Shown: positions 10,106-17,404, counted from the first letter of the stretch. The stretch is DNA of 64,000 nt from an uncultured Eubacteriales bacterium (GCA_902801255.1 CADCHO010000001.1:1-64000); one strand, 5' to 3'. Numbers and translations are program-made. Notes: generated by a model from the letters alone, not told the origin.

Positions 10106-10134
10106 ATTATATTACAAATATAACAAGTAAAGAA
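10106..10134 (-). promoter_or_regulatory. Promoter with overlapping palindrome, flavoprotein gene
   Basis: On the minus strand TTCTTT (10129-10134) and TATAAT (10106-10111) are 17 bp apart. A perfect inverted repeat TTATATT-ACA-AATATAA at 10107-10123 overlaps the -10 and could be an operator, although AT-rich palindromes arise easily by chance. Confidence 0.5.
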
Positions 10135-10225
10135 CATAAAAGTTGATAGCAAAAGCAGCATCGGACTTCGCCTGCCGGCTTGTCGATCGTCAGGACAAGT
10201 CTCGAACGAGGCTCTTTTGTGCGAG

Positions 10226-10306
10226 TTCTCGCCTCTCCCGCTCCACGCAAAATAAATGACAGGCCTTCGCCTGTCATTTATTTTGGTGGAGCGTACGAGG
10301 CTCGAA
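10226..10306. repeat. Long inverted repeat built around a 16-bp hairpin, with tRNA 3'-end-like arms
   Basis: The core is a perfect 16-bp stem, 10249-10264 with 10269-10284, looped by CTTC; it could terminate transcription. The outer arms also pair: CGCTCCAC (10239-10246) with GTGGAGCG (10286-10293), and more loosely TTCTCGCCTC with the complement of the 10294-10306 segment. The right arm is an exact copy of the tRNA-Ala 3' end, so the left arm resembles a decayed mirror copy of it. Confidence 0.7.
10284..10306 (-). repeat. Direct repeat of the tRNA-Ala 3' end (candidate att site)
   Basis: These 23 bp are identical to 11993-12015, which is the T-arm-to-CCA end of the tRNA-Ala gene. Tyrosine integrases of phages and integrative elements commonly use tRNA 3' ends and leave such a duplication at the far end of the insert. 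The two copies are 1709 bp apart. Confidence 0.75.
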
Positions 10307-10456
10307 TTTAGACGCTAATCCTGAACACGTTGAAATGAAAGGAGGACAGCACGCCATCTTTTTCCATCCAACCACTCATCCAATCACTCGCTCGTACTGG
10401 TTGTGTTATGTTATACTGTACGGCTTTTTCTGCTCGTAGTATAGCTTAAATTCCGA
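10307..10456. other. 150-bp non-coding stretch inside the island
   Basis: No gene or clear terminator is seen. An isolated AAAGGAGGA with no open frame after it may be the relic of a lost gene start. Confidence 0.4.
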
Positions 10457-10669
10457 TTATTCTTCGTCTTTTCTGTATTCCAGAATATCTCCAGGCTGGC
10501 AATCCAGCGCTTTGCAAATGCCATCCAGTGTGGAGAACCTCACCCCGTTTACCTTACCGGTCTTTATTTTTGAGAGATTGACATTGGAGATGCCGACTTT
10601 TTCTGCAAGCTCGTTCAGGGACATCTTGCGGTCAGCCATCATTCTGTCGAGTCTGAGTATTATCGCCAT
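10457..10669 (-). CDS. Small XRE/Cro-family helix-turn-helix regulator
   Basis: 70 residues, almost entirely one HTH_26-type DNA-binding domain. The helix-turn-helix is 'SLNELAEKVGISNVNLSKIK', followed by 'TLDGICKALDCQPGDILEY', the usual ending of YozG-like regulators. The gene lies 11 bp after the DUF2975 gene and has a good AGGAGG site ('aggagggcac' before ATG). These regulators are typically encoded beside a DUF2975 membrane protein and control the pair. Here the two genes would be read from the strong promoter at 11250-11277, which contains a palindrome that could be the operator. Confidence 0.9.
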   Translation of the reverse strand: MAIILRLDRMMADRKMSLNELAEKVGISNVNLSKIKTGKVNGVRFSTLDGICKALDCQPGDILEYRKDEE

Positions 10670-10680
10670 AGTGCCCTCCT

Positions 10681-11181
10681 TTATAGTATCTCGTCGGATT
10701 CGGTCTGGAGCTCGCAGCCGTAGTCAAAGAGAAGAGCCACAGCCCAGATCATCAATCCACTCATAACAGCAGGGACTATACTTGTTTCAAGCAGCATGAA
10801 CACTGCGACGAATACTGCTATGATCTTGATGAGTTTTACATTCTCAGGAATGAAAGGTGAATAGTCTTCGTTGATGTTTCTGAAGAGCGTACCGATCTTT
10901 CTGAAAAGATAAGCGCTGGCGAGTGTGAGCACGATCAGGAACACGAGAAAGACTGTCATAGCGCTCCTGAATTCCATGTTCTCTGAAAGCATCTGGAAGA
11001 ACTGATCGTCTTCCTGTCCGCTTATGAAGTATTTCAGCTTGTCCTGGTTTATGAAGAGCACCGGAATGGCAGCTGCGCAGATCGCGGCTCCTACATAGTT
11101 TACGACCTCAATGATCTTTGCGATCACTGCGAAGACTTTGCTTGTTTTCTGAAGATTTGCTAACTTGGTATCTTTATTCAT
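10681..11181 (-). CDS. DUF2975 four-helix membrane protein
   Basis: 166 residues with four membrane segments at roughly 27-45, 75-95, 120-140 and 145-160; hydrophilic loops contain 'FRKIGTLFRNI', typical of DUF2975 proteins. The biochemical function of the family is unknown. It is usually paired with a small XRE regulator, as here, which suggests a membrane sensor or effector whose level is set by that regulator. First gene of a two-gene unit behind a near-consensus promoter. It lies between the tRNA-Ala repeats, so it may have arrived with the integrative element. Confidence 0.8.
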   Translation of the reverse strand: MNKDTKLANLQKTSKVFAVIAKIIEVVNYVGAAICAAAIPVLFINQDKLKYFISGQEDDQFFQMLSENMEFRSAMTVFLVFLIVLTLASAYLFRKIGTLFRNINEDYSPFIPENVKLIKIIAVFVAVFMLLETSIVPAVMSGLMIWAVALLFDYGCELQTESDEIL

Positions 11182-11249
11182 GATAATGTCCTTTCTGTGT
11201 TTGTTGTTTTGATCTGTGAAATATGTTATTTAGGATCCTTACAATGCCC

Positions 11250-11277
11250 ATTATACATATGAATTAATGTATGTCAA
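11250..11277 (-). promoter_or_regulatory. Near-consensus promoter and palindromic operator for the DUF2975-XRE pair
   Basis: On the minus strand TTGACA (11272-11277) and TATAAT (11250-11255) are perfect hexamers with a 16-bp spacer. An inverted repeat ATACAT-N8-ATGTAT (11253-11272) fills the spacer and would let a bound regulator block polymerase, so autoregulation by the XRE protein is plausible. Confidence 0.75.
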
Positions 11278-11336
11278 CAGTTTTTTAATGTTTTACGATA
11301 ATTTTTTTATAAATCAATTAAAACAAAGTTTGCCTT

Positions 11337-11870
11337 ATGAGGTCACAAGAAAAGCTCGCCGACGAGATCCTGCGTCTCTATGACGGCTAGCTTATAGAGG
11401 TTGTTTTTCTACGCACATGCCTAACCTACTACAGAAAATCCCTCTTCTAGGCATACAAATATCACATAGGATAAATACCATTACTTCAATATGACAACTA
11501 TGATCGACAGGAAGAGAGACTGAAGTCGGAGATCCTGTGGACGAGGAACAAGCTCGACTCTCTGGATCGTATAACCACACAGACAACTCCAAAGATGAAA
11601 AAAGATCGAGCTAACATCGAAGAGAAGCTGACTGTCTGGGAGAAGAGACTCGTCGAAGTGTCAGACACAAGGAAGAAGATCCTCGACCTGATCACAGAGA
11701 TCCCGGGACTCGAGGGAGAAGTCCTGACTCGTCGCTATGTGCATAGAGAGAACTGGGAGGAGATCTGTGAAGGGATCCACTATTCGTGGACAGGAGTTTT
11801 CAGAATACACGATCGAGCTCTCCGGATGGTTCAGGATCGACTCGATCAGGGAGACACTTTCGACAGTTAA
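11337..11870 (+). pseudogene. Phage DUF1492-type regulator gene interrupted by a short insertion
   Basis: The 5' part runs from ATG 11337 for 14 codons to Tyr-Asp at 11379-11384 and hits TAG at 11388. The 3' part is open from 11483 to the stop at 11868-11870 and also contains Tyr-Asp (TATGAC) at 11490-11495. Joining the two TATGAC copies restores one frame of about 140 codons: an N-terminal coiled coil ('ADEILRLYDNYDRQEERL') and a C-terminal sigma-like HTH ('LTRRYVHRENWEEICEGI'). That is the length and layout of DUF1492-type phage proteins, which resemble late-gene regulators. No Shine-Dalgarno is seen before 11337. The intact frame on both sides suggests the interruption is recent. Confidence 0.65.
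11385..11495. repeat. Short insertion flanked by TATGAC direct repeats
   Basis: 105 bp lie between TATGAC (11379-11384) and TATGAC (11490-11495); with one repeat copy the unit is 111 bp. It carries three in-frame stops and an inner inverted repeat ATGCCTA (11417-11423)/TAGGCAT (11448-11454). No transposase or clear terminal inverted repeats are visible. Confidence 0.5.
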
Positions 11871-11901
11871 TCGACAGTAAAAACAGAATTTTTTTGAATT
11901 T

Positions 11902-11920
11902 GTGCTCCTAATGTGCTCCT
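11902..11920. repeat. Tandem GTGCTCCT repeats, possible integrase arm sites
   Basis: GTGCTCCT occurs at 11902-11909 and 11913-11920, 11 bp apart (one helical turn), about 75 bp inside the tRNA-Ala end of the island. Short phased direct repeats near an attachment site are typical of tyrosine-integrase arm sites. Confidence 0.4.
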
Positions 11921-11955
11921 TTTTGGGATAATAGCTCGGATCACTCGAGACAAGA

Positions 11956-11989
11956 AAAAGCCCGAAGACGTTGAAATCTTCGGGTTTTT
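11956..11989 (-). terminator. Terminator of the tRNA-Leu/tRNA-Ala transcript
   Basis: On the minus strand an 8-bp stem CCCGAAGA/TCTTCGGG (11961-11968 with 11977-11984) with an 8-base loop is followed by CTTTTTCTT. It lies immediately after the tRNA-Ala CCA end. Confidence 0.85.
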
Positions 11990-11992
11990 CGA

Positions 11993-12068
11993 TGGTGGAG
12001 CGTACGAGGCTCGAACTCGTGACCTCCTGACTGCCAGTCAGACGCGCTCCCAGCTGCGCTAACGCCCC
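11993..12068 (-). tRNA. tRNA-Ala(GGC)
   Basis: 76 nt with CCA encoded. The acceptor pairs GGGGCGT with ACGCTCC and contains the G3:U70 wobble that identifies alanine tRNAs. The anticodon loop CTGGCAG gives anticodon GGC (codons GCC/GCU), and the T-arm is ACGAG-TTCGAGC-CTCGT. Its 3' end (11993-12015) is duplicated at 10284-10306. It follows tRNA-Leu by 34 bp and is probably co-transcribed with it. Confidence 0.95.
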
Positions 12069-12102
12069 ATACTATTTAGGCAGCCCTTAAGGCTGCCCAT
12101 TT

Positions 12103-12187
12103 TGGTGCGGATGAAAGGATTCGAACCTTCACGATGTTACTCACACGGACCTGAACCGTGCGCGTCTGCCAATTCCGCCACATCCGC
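12103..12187 (-). tRNA. tRNA-Leu(CAG)
   Basis: 85 nt with CCA encoded. The acceptor GCGGATG/CATCCGC is perfect, the anticodon arm is CACGG-TTCAGGT-CCGTG (anticodon CAG, codon CUG), and the long variable arm (TGAGTAACATCGTG) is as expected for leucine. A small hairpin GGCAGCC-TTAA-GGGCTGCC lies between it and tRNA-Ala. It sits 36 bp downstream of the DUF1292 gene. Confidence 0.95.
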
Positions 12188-12223
12188 ACGTTAATGCTTG
12201 TCGAGAACAAATTTCCCGATTTT

Positions 12224-12505
12224 TTATTCTTCTGCCATGATGGCATCGAACTCAGCAGCAGCTGCATCGAATTCCTCTTCAGATTCTATCTCTGTGATCT
12301 CGAACTCGTCATCGCTTATCTGCTTGTATCCGTAAATGTATACATCGTCAGTGCCGTCTTCAGGTTCGAGAGCGATATACTCCTTATCGTTCAGTTCGAA
12401 TGTGCCAAGTACATAGCAGTCAACTGCAGTGTCGTCATCAAATTCCAGAGTAATGATGTCTTCTTCCTCTTCTTCGACGTTTACGTTCTTGATATCTTCT
12501 GCCAT
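12224..12505 (-). CDS. DUF1292 (YrzB-like) small acidic protein
   Basis: 93 residues, very acidic, with the family pattern 'ITLEFDDDTAVDCYVLGTFE' then 'EYIALEP' and a C-terminal acidic helix. DUF1292 proteins are widespread in Firmicutes, often encoded near yrrK/ruvX and alaS, and have no established function. Here the neighbours differ: two tRNA genes follow and uvrC lies upstream beyond an inverted-repeat element. AAAGGAG stands nine bases before ATG. It may share a transcript with the tRNAs. Confidence 0.85.
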   Translation of the reverse strand: MAEDIKNVNVEEEEEDIITLEFDDDTAVDCYVLGTFELNDKEYIALEPEDGTDDVYIYGYKQISDDEFEITEIESEEEFDAAAAEFDAIMAEE

Positions 12506-12573
12506 AATGCAATTCTCCTTTCCTGAAATGCTATATCAATATAACACGCGGCAGTTTTTTTAGCAAGTCTGAA

Positions 12574-12784
12574 TAAGCGGTAAAACACCCTGTCAGGCAC
12601 GCTCTCGCTGTTATCGAAGGAGCTCGCCGACGAAGATCAATGCTTTCTACACTACGGCAACGCCGTGGTGAAAGAGAAAACATTTCATTCGGACGCAGCG
12701 GCACTAAGCTCTGTCTGCGCCTGTGGCTTGCCATTCGCTAAGTGCCGGCGTCCTCGAGTCACCTGCCAAGGGTTTTACCGCTTA
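12574..12784. repeat. 211-bp element with terminal inverted repeats (MITE-like or structured RNA)
   Basis: The ends TAAGCGGTAAAAC (12574-12586) and GTTTTACCGCTTA (12772-12784) are perfect 13-bp inverted repeats, with weaker pairing continuing about 10 bp inward (CAGG matched). Inside are two hairpins: CACTACGGC-AAC-GCCGTGGTG, and CGGCACTAAGC paired at a distance with GCTAAGTGCCG. The right repeat contains the uvrC stop codon. No target duplication is evident. It fills the gap between uvrC and the DUF1292 gene. Confidence 0.55.
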
Positions 12785-14716
12785 ATTATTTGAGAAATAG
12801 TCTAAAATGCTTTCTGCTGCTTTGCTGTTCATTCCGTCAACTTCCATCAGTTCTTCATAAGTGGCGTTTTTGATGGCTTTGATGCTGCCGAATTTATTAA
12901 GCAGCTCTCCCCTGCGCTTCGGACCGATTCCCGGTATGTCCTCAAGGGCGGACTTTATCATCTTTTTGCCCTTGACTCCCGACATGTATGTGATCGCAAA
13001 ACGGTGGACCTCCTCCTGGATGTTACCGCAATAGCTGAATAGCAGACGGTTATCGCGGAGGTCGATCTCGTGGCCGTCGTCAAAGACGATAGCGCGTGTC
13101 CTGTGCGCATCGTCTTTAGCGAGCCCGACTATCGGGATCGCGATGCGGAACGCATCGACGACGGCCTTCACTGCCCTTACCTGCCCCAGACCTCCGTCTA
13201 TAAACATGATGTCCGGGTAAGTGCTGAAACCCTCATCGCCTTTCCGCGCACGCTTGAGTCTTCTGTATATTACTTCTCTGAGGCTGCCATAATCGTCTCC
13301 TTCAGCAGTCCTCACCTTGAATTTTCTGTAATCGTTCTTTACAGGCTTCCTGCCCTCATACACGACCATTCCGCCGACAGTGTCAAGCCCATTGAAGTTG
13401 GAGATATCGTATGCCTCTACTCTGTACTCCCTTTCGTCGTCTTCCGGTATAAGCAGAGGAGCGTTCCCGCTTATCGAGGAAGCATATTCAATCAGTCCTG
13501 CGATCTCTTTCTTTAAAGCATCTCTTCTTTCCGCTTCGCGCTCAGCCTTTTCGTCAAGAGTACCTGCAAGCTTAACAGCATCCTCCATCGCCATCTTCAG
13601 CACAGCTCTCTTCTCGCCCCTCTTAGGCACTATGAAGTGAGTCTTGTGCATTACATCGGTCCTGCCTTCCGCGTTTGCCGCATTAATATTATCCAGAAAC
13701 TCCTCAAGCAGCGCTTCATCCTCGATATGAACCGGAAGTATTATCTCCCTCGGGAGTATTGACAGTTCCGGATAATACTGCTTTATGAACGAGGTGATCA
13801 TCTCTGCTCCAAGAGTCTTCTTTTCCTTTTCGGAATCCGGCATGGCCGGTCCTGCATGATCACTTCTGATATAGGTGATCTCACGTCCGCTCATCCTGCC
13901 GCCTTCTACCTTGTACCTGGCGACGACTCCGGTCTTATGCGTGATAACCGGGATGAGCACGTCCGCGTCCCTTTCCCTTATCATCGTTGCGCGCTGGGTC
14001 TCTCCCAGTGCCTTCAGCGACCTGATATAGTCTCTGTATCTGGCAGCATCCTCATAGCGCATCTCTTCAGAAGCCTTTTCCATTTCAGCCTTTAATTTAG
14101 CTGTAACGGCCGAATCTCTTCCCGAAAGGATTTCTATCACTTCATCAATATTTTCCCTGTAAGCGCTTTTATCGGCCTCACCGGTACATACACCCGGGCA
14201 CTTGCCTATGAAGAAATTGAGGCATGGCCTCACACCTTTCCTGAACTCCTGCTGGCGGCATTTCTTGAACTGATACATCTCGTCAATCATTCCGAGTATG
14301 CGTCTTACCGCACCTGCATCTGTGTAAGGACCAAAGTAGCGGTTCCCGTCACGCCTGAGTCTGCGCGTACTTATGACTCTCGGGAATTCCTCGTTTGTAG
14401 TCACCTCAATGAAAGGATACGATTTGTCATCTTTCAGCAGTATGTTGTAACGCGGCATGTATTTTTTAATAAGATTGCATTCCAGAAGGAGAGCTTCCAT
14501 CTCCGTAGCACAGCTGATGTACTCAAACTCAGCTATATTGGAGACCATCGCTCTCACCTTGGGATCTGCCTGCGAAGTTTTTCTGAAGTAGCTGCTTACG
14601 CGGTTTCTGAGGTTTATCGCCTTACCTACGTATATCACTTCACCCAGGCTGTCCTTATGCATATACACACCGGGAGTTTTCGGCAGTTTTTTCAGTTCCT
14701 CACTGATATCGAACAT
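12782..14716 (-). CDS. uvrC: Excinuclease ABC subunit C
   Basis: 644 residues, full length. The N-terminal GIY-YIG nuclease has 'PGVYMHKD' and 'VIYVGKAINLRNRV', and makes the 3' incision. A Cys-containing middle segment ('CPGVCTGEADKSAY') and a UVR coiled coil near 200-235 ('EKASEEMRYEDAARYRDYI') contact UvrB. The RNase H-like half has 'YDISNF' and 'FIDGGLGQV' for the 5' incision. The C-terminal tandem helix-hairpin-helix ends with 'DIPGIGPKRRGELL'. UvrC completes nucleotide excision repair with UvrAB, neither of which is in the window. It starts one base after the stop of the DacA-like gene, so the two are translationally coupled. The stop codon lies within an inverted-repeat element. Confidence 0.97.
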   Translation of the reverse strand: MFDISEELKKLPKTPGVYMHKDSLGEVIYVGKAINLRNRVSSYFRKTSQADPKVRAMVSNIAEFEYISCATEMEALLLECNLIKKYMPRYNILLKDDKSYPFIEVTTNEEFPRVISTRRLRRDGNRYFGPYTDAGAVRRILGMIDEMYQFKKCRQQEFRKGVRPCLNFFIGKCPGVCTGEADKSAYRENIDEVIEILSGRDSAVTAKLKAEMEKASEEMRYEDAARYRDYIRSLKALGETQRATMIRERDADVLIPVITHKTGVVARYKVEGGRMSGREITYIRSDHAGPAMPDSEKEKKTLGAEMITSFIKQYYPELSILPREIILPVHIEDEALLEEFLDNINAANAEGRTDVMHKTHFIVPKRGEKRAVLKMAMEDAVKLAGTLDEKAEREAERRDALKKEIAGLIEYASSISGNAPLLIPEDDEREYRVEAYDISNFNGLDTVGGMVVYEGRKPVKNDYRKFKVRTAEGDDYGSLREVIYRRLKRARKGDEGFSTYPDIMFIDGGLGQVRAVKAVVDAFRIAIPIVGLAKDDAHRTRAIVFDDGHEIDLRDNRLLFSYCGNIQEEVHRFAITYMSGVKGKKMIKSALEDIPGIGPKRRGELLNKFGSIKAIKNATYEELMEVDGMNSKAAESILDYFSNN

Positions 14717-14717
14717 T

Positions 14718-16223
14718 TTACCTTCTGCGCTGTGATTTCCTGCCTTTTCCGTCTGCTTCTCCGTTTATCGCCTCTCTGCGTATATCCGTGGTACGCGGCG
14801 GCATATCATCATAGCCTGTCGCATCCCACTCGCGGCGTTTTCTGTCTTCATCTATCTCAAGCTGCCTCATCGCAAGCTCACGTATTCTGGCCCTGCGGAT
14901 AGCCTCCCGCCTTTTTGCACGGCGGCGCCTGACATGCCCCACCCTGAGGAGGAACACCAGCAGAACGAACAAAACAGAACCTATGACTATAGTAGCAACA
15001 TTGGAAATATAGTAACGTGAAGGGAACCACCCCTCAACGACATTCTCTTTAGTAATAAGATCTACTGTGCCCTTAAGTTCGTCAGCAACATAGATCCTGT
15101 ATTCTCCAACTTTGTCGCCCTTGCTGAGCGGTGCTTTCAGATCATCGTACATTGCCACCTGTGTCTGAATCAATGAGTCACTGCCTTCAGGCGGCACATA
15201 TGCAAAGCCTTTTGTCTCAGTATATGCTGCTACCCTCGTAACAGCCCCTCCTCTGACTCTTGCATGGCCAACGAGTTTGCCCTTCTTTACGATCGTATTT
15301 TTCGTGACTTTTGCATCAGCGTATTCAAACAGAGATGTCGCCTCTCTTGCAGCATTTTCCTTCGCCGAGTCCATCAGGACGACTATCATCTGCATATCAT
15401 CTTTTGTGGCGATAGCGGCAAACTGAGCGGAATTGACCGACTCATCCACGAGGCCGAGTATGCCGCCTTTTACGTATTCATATTCCGTCGTCTCATTGCT
15501 CGTGAGAAGTGGATTAGTGCTTGTAAATTCTATTTCTCTTGGTTTATTCTTTTTGTTTTTCCTGTCGGCAACCGCAATAGTTGCGTTTTTCTTTGCCAGC
15601 GCATCCTTGACCACCTGATATCTGTAAGCTGCCTGAGTAATGACCGCCAGATCCGCCGCGGTAGAATATGATGCTATATCATTACGTCCTCCCGCATTAG
15701 TAAAATAGGTGTCCATGAGTCCGAGTTCCATGCACTTGGAATTCATCTCATTTACAAAAATATCTCTCGACGATGCGCTGTACTTGGCCAGCAATTCGGC
15801 AGCCTGAGCATCCCCTCCTACCAGCATGGCATTAAGAAGATCTCCCACGCTCACTGACTCGCCCTCTAAGAAAGTACTGCCGTATCCGGCAATAATATCT
15901 CCCGTTACCACGGTATTTTTCAGCTCTTTTTCATCATACATGTTGTCGAGCACCACCATTGCCGTCATCAGCAGGGTGATCTTGCCCGGCTGCATCTTGC
16001 GGTCTGCATGCTTGGATGCCACCTTCTCACTGGTTGAACCGGACATCACCATATATGAACTGGCGCTCACTGCAGGTGCCTTTGCAGGCACAACAGGATT
16101 CTGTTCCTCGGCATATACTTCAAAAAGAGCAATATAACTGATGGTGGTCACCAGTATCAGGAACACCGATATGATGGCCACCATCTGTTTGCTTATGCGT
16201 GTTGTGTTGCTGTTTTTCAACAC
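14718..16223 (-). CDS. DacA/PBP5-like D,D-carboxypeptidase homolog lacking all catalytic motifs (predicted pseudoenzyme)
   Basis: 501 residues from GTG (GGAG nine bases upstream). Layout: N-terminal membrane helix about 13-34, a serine-peptidase-S11-like domain about 50-290, a PBP5 C-terminal beta domain, a second membrane helix about 415-435 and a basic cytoplasmic tail. The fold is recognisable ('NEMNSKCMELGLMDTYFTNA') but the motifs are gone. The SxxK position reads 'QPGKITLLMTA' (Ser to Lys81, Lys to Leu84), SxN reads 'VGGDAQA' (136-138) and KTG reads 'GGILGL' (about 253-258). It should neither bind penicillin nor trim peptidoglycan; a scaffold or regulatory role is inferred. It lies between serC and uvrC, probably in one transcript. 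A canonical homolog occurs at 33634-34944. Confidence 0.85.
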   Translation of the reverse strand: MLKNSNTTRISKQMVAIISVFLILVTTISYIALFEVYAEEQNPVVPAKAPAVSASSYMVMSGSTSEKVASKHADRKMQPGKITLLMTAMVVLDNMYDEKELKNTVVTGDIIAGYGSTFLEGESVSVGDLLNAMLVGGDAQAAELLAKYSASSRDIFVNEMNSKCMELGLMDTYFTNAGGRNDIASYSTAADLAVITQAAYRYQVVKDALAKKNATIAVADRKNKKNKPREIEFTSTNPLLTSNETTEYEYVKGGILGLVDESVNSAQFAAIATKDDMQMIVVLMDSAKENAAREATSLFEYADAKVTKNTIVKKGKLVGHARVRGGAVTRVAAYTETKGFAYVPPEGSDSLIQTQVAMYDDLKAPLSKGDKVGEYRIYVADELKGTVDLITKENVVEGWFPSRYYISNVATIVIGSVLFVLLVFLLRVGHVRRRRAKRREAIRRARIRELAMRQLEIDEDRKRREWDATGYDDMPPRTTDIRREAINGEADGKGRKSQRRR

Positions 16224-16261
16224 TTCTTACTTCTCCGCAAAAATGATTCTTTCAGAAAGCT

Positions 16262-17353
16262 TTATTTGTGTGCAGCCTCAAATTCCTTCATGTATTCGAT
16301 GAGTGCGTCAACACCTTCTTCAGGGAATGCATTGTAAACGGAAGCTCTCATTCCACCTGCGATTCTGTGTCCCTTGAGGTTGATCATGTTTCTCGCCTTT
16401 GCACCTGCGATGAACTCCTTATCGAGTTCAGGATCGCCTGTAACAAACGGGATGTTCATGAGAGATCTGTCTTCCTTAGCAACAGTTCCTCTGAAGAGCT
16501 CTGAAGAATCGAGATAATCGTAGATCTTCTGAGCCTTGCGTACGTCCTTCTCATGCATTGCAGGGATTCCGCCGTTTTCAAGCAGATACTTGAAAACTTC
16601 ACCGGCTACATAGATCGTGTAGCAAGGAGGAGTGTTGTACATCGATCCCTTTTCAGCATGTGTCTTGTAGTCAAGATAGATCGGAGTGTTAGCAGGAGCC
16701 TTGCCTACGAGGTCCTTTCTGACAATAACGATTGTCATGCCAGCAGGAGCAACGTTCTTCTGAGCACCGGCATAAATGAGACCGAACTTTGTAACATCAA
16801 CTTCCTCGGAGAGGATGCAGGATGACATGTCAGCTACGAGCAGGTGATCACCGAAATCAGGAAGCTCATTGTAGTGAGTTCCGAATACAGTGTTGTTGTA
16901 GCAGATGTAGACGTAGTCAACATCATCTCTGATGTCTTCCTTGCTTACCTTTGGAATATATGTATATTTGTCAGCCTCTGACGAAGCTACGCAGCGTGCG
17001 TCACCGAACTTGCGTGCTTCTTCCCAAGCTTTCTTGCCCCACTGGCCTGCTACGATGTAGTCAGCCTTGCCTGTTCCTGTCATCAGGTTGATAGGAACCA
17101 TGGAGAACTGGAGCGTAGCTCCTCCCTGAAGGAACATTACGTAGTAATCATCAGGAATGTTCATGAGTTTGCGCAGATTAGCTTCTGCATCATCAATGAT
17201 CTTCTGGAACTCAGGGGATCTGTGGCTCATCTCCATTACGGATTCACCCGTTCCCTCATAGTTGAGCATCTCTGCTGCACATTTTCTGAGTACTGGTTCC
17301 GGAAGAACGGATGGTCCAGCAGAAAAGTTAAATACGCGATATTCATCAGCCAT
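16262..17353 (-). CDS. serC: Phosphoserine aminotransferase
   Basis: 363 residues, the usual size. The start of the fold 'NFSAGPSVLP' and 'LQGGATLQFS' (phosphate-binding loop) are typical, and the PLP lysine is in 'GLIYAGAQKNVAP' near residue 195. It converts 3-phosphohydroxypyruvate and glutamate to phosphoserine and 2-oxoglutarate in serine synthesis. Its partner serA lies at 19334-20470, separated by pckA and on the other strand. GGAGGT precedes ATG by seven bases. A perfect palindrome overlaps the likely promoter at 17405-17429, suggesting repression. The DacA-like and uvrC genes follow closely. Confidence 0.95.
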   Translation of the reverse strand: MADEYRVFNFSAGPSVLPEPVLRKCAAEMLNYEGTGESVMEMSHRSPEFQKIIDDAEANLRKLMNIPDDYYVMFLQGGATLQFSMVPINLMTGTGKADYIVAGQWGKKAWEEARKFGDARCVASSEADKYTYIPKVSKEDIRDDVDYVYICYNNTVFGTHYNELPDFGDHLLVADMSSCILSEEVDVTKFGLIYAGAQKNVAPAGMTIVIVRKDLVGKAPANTPIYLDYKTHAEKGSMYNTPPCYTIYVAGEVFKYLLENGGIPAMHEKDVRKAQKIYDYLDSSELFRGTVAKEDRSLMNIPFVTGDPELDKEFIAGAKARNMINLKGHRIAGGMRASVYNAFPEEGVDALIEYMKEFEAAHK

Positions 17354-17404
17354 TGGTCTATACCTCCGTAAATTTTAAAGTAAAAGGGTTGTATTTCTGT
17401 TTTC

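Larger units (their letters stand above)
10284..12015. mobile_element. Remnant of a tRNA-Ala-targeted integrative element
   Basis: The island is bounded by the 23-bp repeats at 10284-10306 and 11993-12015. Between them lie an XRE regulator, its DUF2975 membrane partner, a broken phage DUF1492-type gene, tandem GTGCTCCT repeats next to the tRNA, and AT-rich spacers. No integrase remains, so it should be immobile. The interpretation is inferred from the repeats and the phage gene; the XRE/DUF2975 pair could be resident genes. Confidence 0.6.

Noticed and set aside
10221..10249. Possible extra tRNA 3' half on the plus strand
   Set aside because: It resembles a T-arm and acceptor end but the T-loop is not TTCRANY, there is no anticodon arm upstream and CCA is absent; treated as a decayed mirror copy of the tRNA-Ala end.
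11385..11489. Group I/II intron or self-splicing element in the phage gene
   Set aside because: At 105 bp it is far too short and lacks conserved intron cores; a small insertion with target duplication fits better.
12531..12734. 67-codon minus-strand frame within the inverted-repeat element
   Set aside because: Arg/Ser-rich composition typical of a translated structured repeat; no start site support.
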